This document shows positions 7,239 to 7,321 of a stretch of 7,321 nt of DNA, one piece after another. The position numbers were made by a program, and so were the translations under genes. The notes under the pieces were generated by a model. It worked only from the letters and a program-made list of their open reading frames with translations, did not search any database and was not told the DNA's origin. This stretch comes from an uncultured Ignavibacteriota bacterium (GTDB lineage: Bacteria; Bacteroidota; Ignavibacteria; Tepidaquicellales; Tepidaquicellaceae), in the NCBI GenBank assembly GCA_937959065.1, contig CALGOI010000278.1:1-7321 (forward strand), given 5' to 3'. Positions within the stretch are counted from its first letter, which is position 1. Every line of letters starts with the position of its first letter.

Positions 7239-7239
7239 T

Positions 7240-7256
7240 AGACAACGCAGTTGTCT
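7240..7256. repeat. Short perfect inverted repeat (7 bp arms)
   Basis: AGACAAC (7240-7246) and GTTGTCT (7250-7256) are perfect inverted arms around GCA. Together with the neighbouring repeat this makes two tandem small hairpins or two dyad operator-like sites about 125-140 bp upstream of the crotonase ATG at 7115. It may be a binding site, an RNA structure or the 3' end structure of an upstream transcript. Confidence 0.5.
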
Positions 7257-7308
7257 CAGATTGCCATTATGAAAATCGGCGTTTAAAATTTCACGGCTTC
7301 AAACGTCC

Positions 7309-7321
7309 GCGATGTAATCGC
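7309..7321. repeat. Short perfect inverted repeat at the window edge (5 bp arms)
   Basis: GCGAT and ATCGC flank GTA at the last bases of the window. The preceding base is C, so the stem would extend if the next base outside is G. At this size it may be chance or part of an upstream coding sequence. Confidence 0.25.

Larger units (their letters stand above)
7116..7321. other. Intergenic region upstream of the cluster, no supported gene
   Basis: About 200 bases of mostly AT-rich DNA lie before the first gene. All three minus-strand frames entering from the right edge close within about 12 codons, so the tail of an upstream gene may end here, but the frame cannot be chosen. The promoter of the cluster is expected here. 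TATATT on the minus strand (7166-7171) is a possible -10-like element, but I see no matching -35 or Bacteroidota -33 element at a good distance. Confidence 0.5.

Noticed and set aside
7286..7321. Tail of an upstream minus-strand gene (12 codons before TAA at 7283-7285)
   Set aside because: All three frames are open at the edge and close within a few codons; nothing identifies the real one.

Overview
All supported genes in this window lie on the minus strand and read right to left. In transcription order they are: an enoyl-CoA hydratase/crotonase (6312-7046, probably with a longer true N-terminus), a secreted trypsin-like protease fused to TPR repeats (4682-6277), succinate dehydrogenase flavoprotein sdhA (2903-4660), a secreted GGAHCC-motif protein of unknown function (2127-2903), succinate dehydrogenase iron-sulfur subunit sdhB (1404-2114), and a partial acidic-linker protein that runs off the left edge (1-1336). 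Gaps are 34, 21, -1, 12 and 67 bp, so at least the first five genes look like one transcription unit.

The organism looks like a moderately AT-rich bacterium. Most starts lack a clear Shine-Dalgarno sequence, which is common in the Bacteroidota/Chlorobi/Ignavibacteria group, and the secreted proteins have simple signal peptides ending Ala-Gln. The crotonase and both Sdh subunits resemble the E. coli/mitochondrial forms. Placement in the FCB group is an inference from style, not from a marker gene.

The recognisable metabolism is central carbon and fatty-acid oxidation. The crotonase hydrates enoyl-CoA. SdhA and SdhB form the soluble half of complex II, which oxidises succinate and passes electrons through FAD and three Fe-S clusters. 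The membrane anchors SdhC and SdhD are not in the window, and a secreted protein sits between sdhA and sdhB with a start/stop overlap. The protease and the GGAHCC protein both have signal peptides and should act outside the cytoplasm, so their tight linkage to sdhAB has no obvious explanation.

The best items for a second look are: the 5' end of the crotonase gene, where ATG-AGC-TAA precedes a stretch that looks coding; the gene wedged between sdhA and sdhB; the missing membrane anchors; and the left-edge protein with a long acidic linker joining two unrecognised segments. The right 200 bp holds no supported gene but has three short perfect inverted repeats. I found no mobile element, tRNA, rRNA or CRISPR array, and no convincing new defence or regulatory system.
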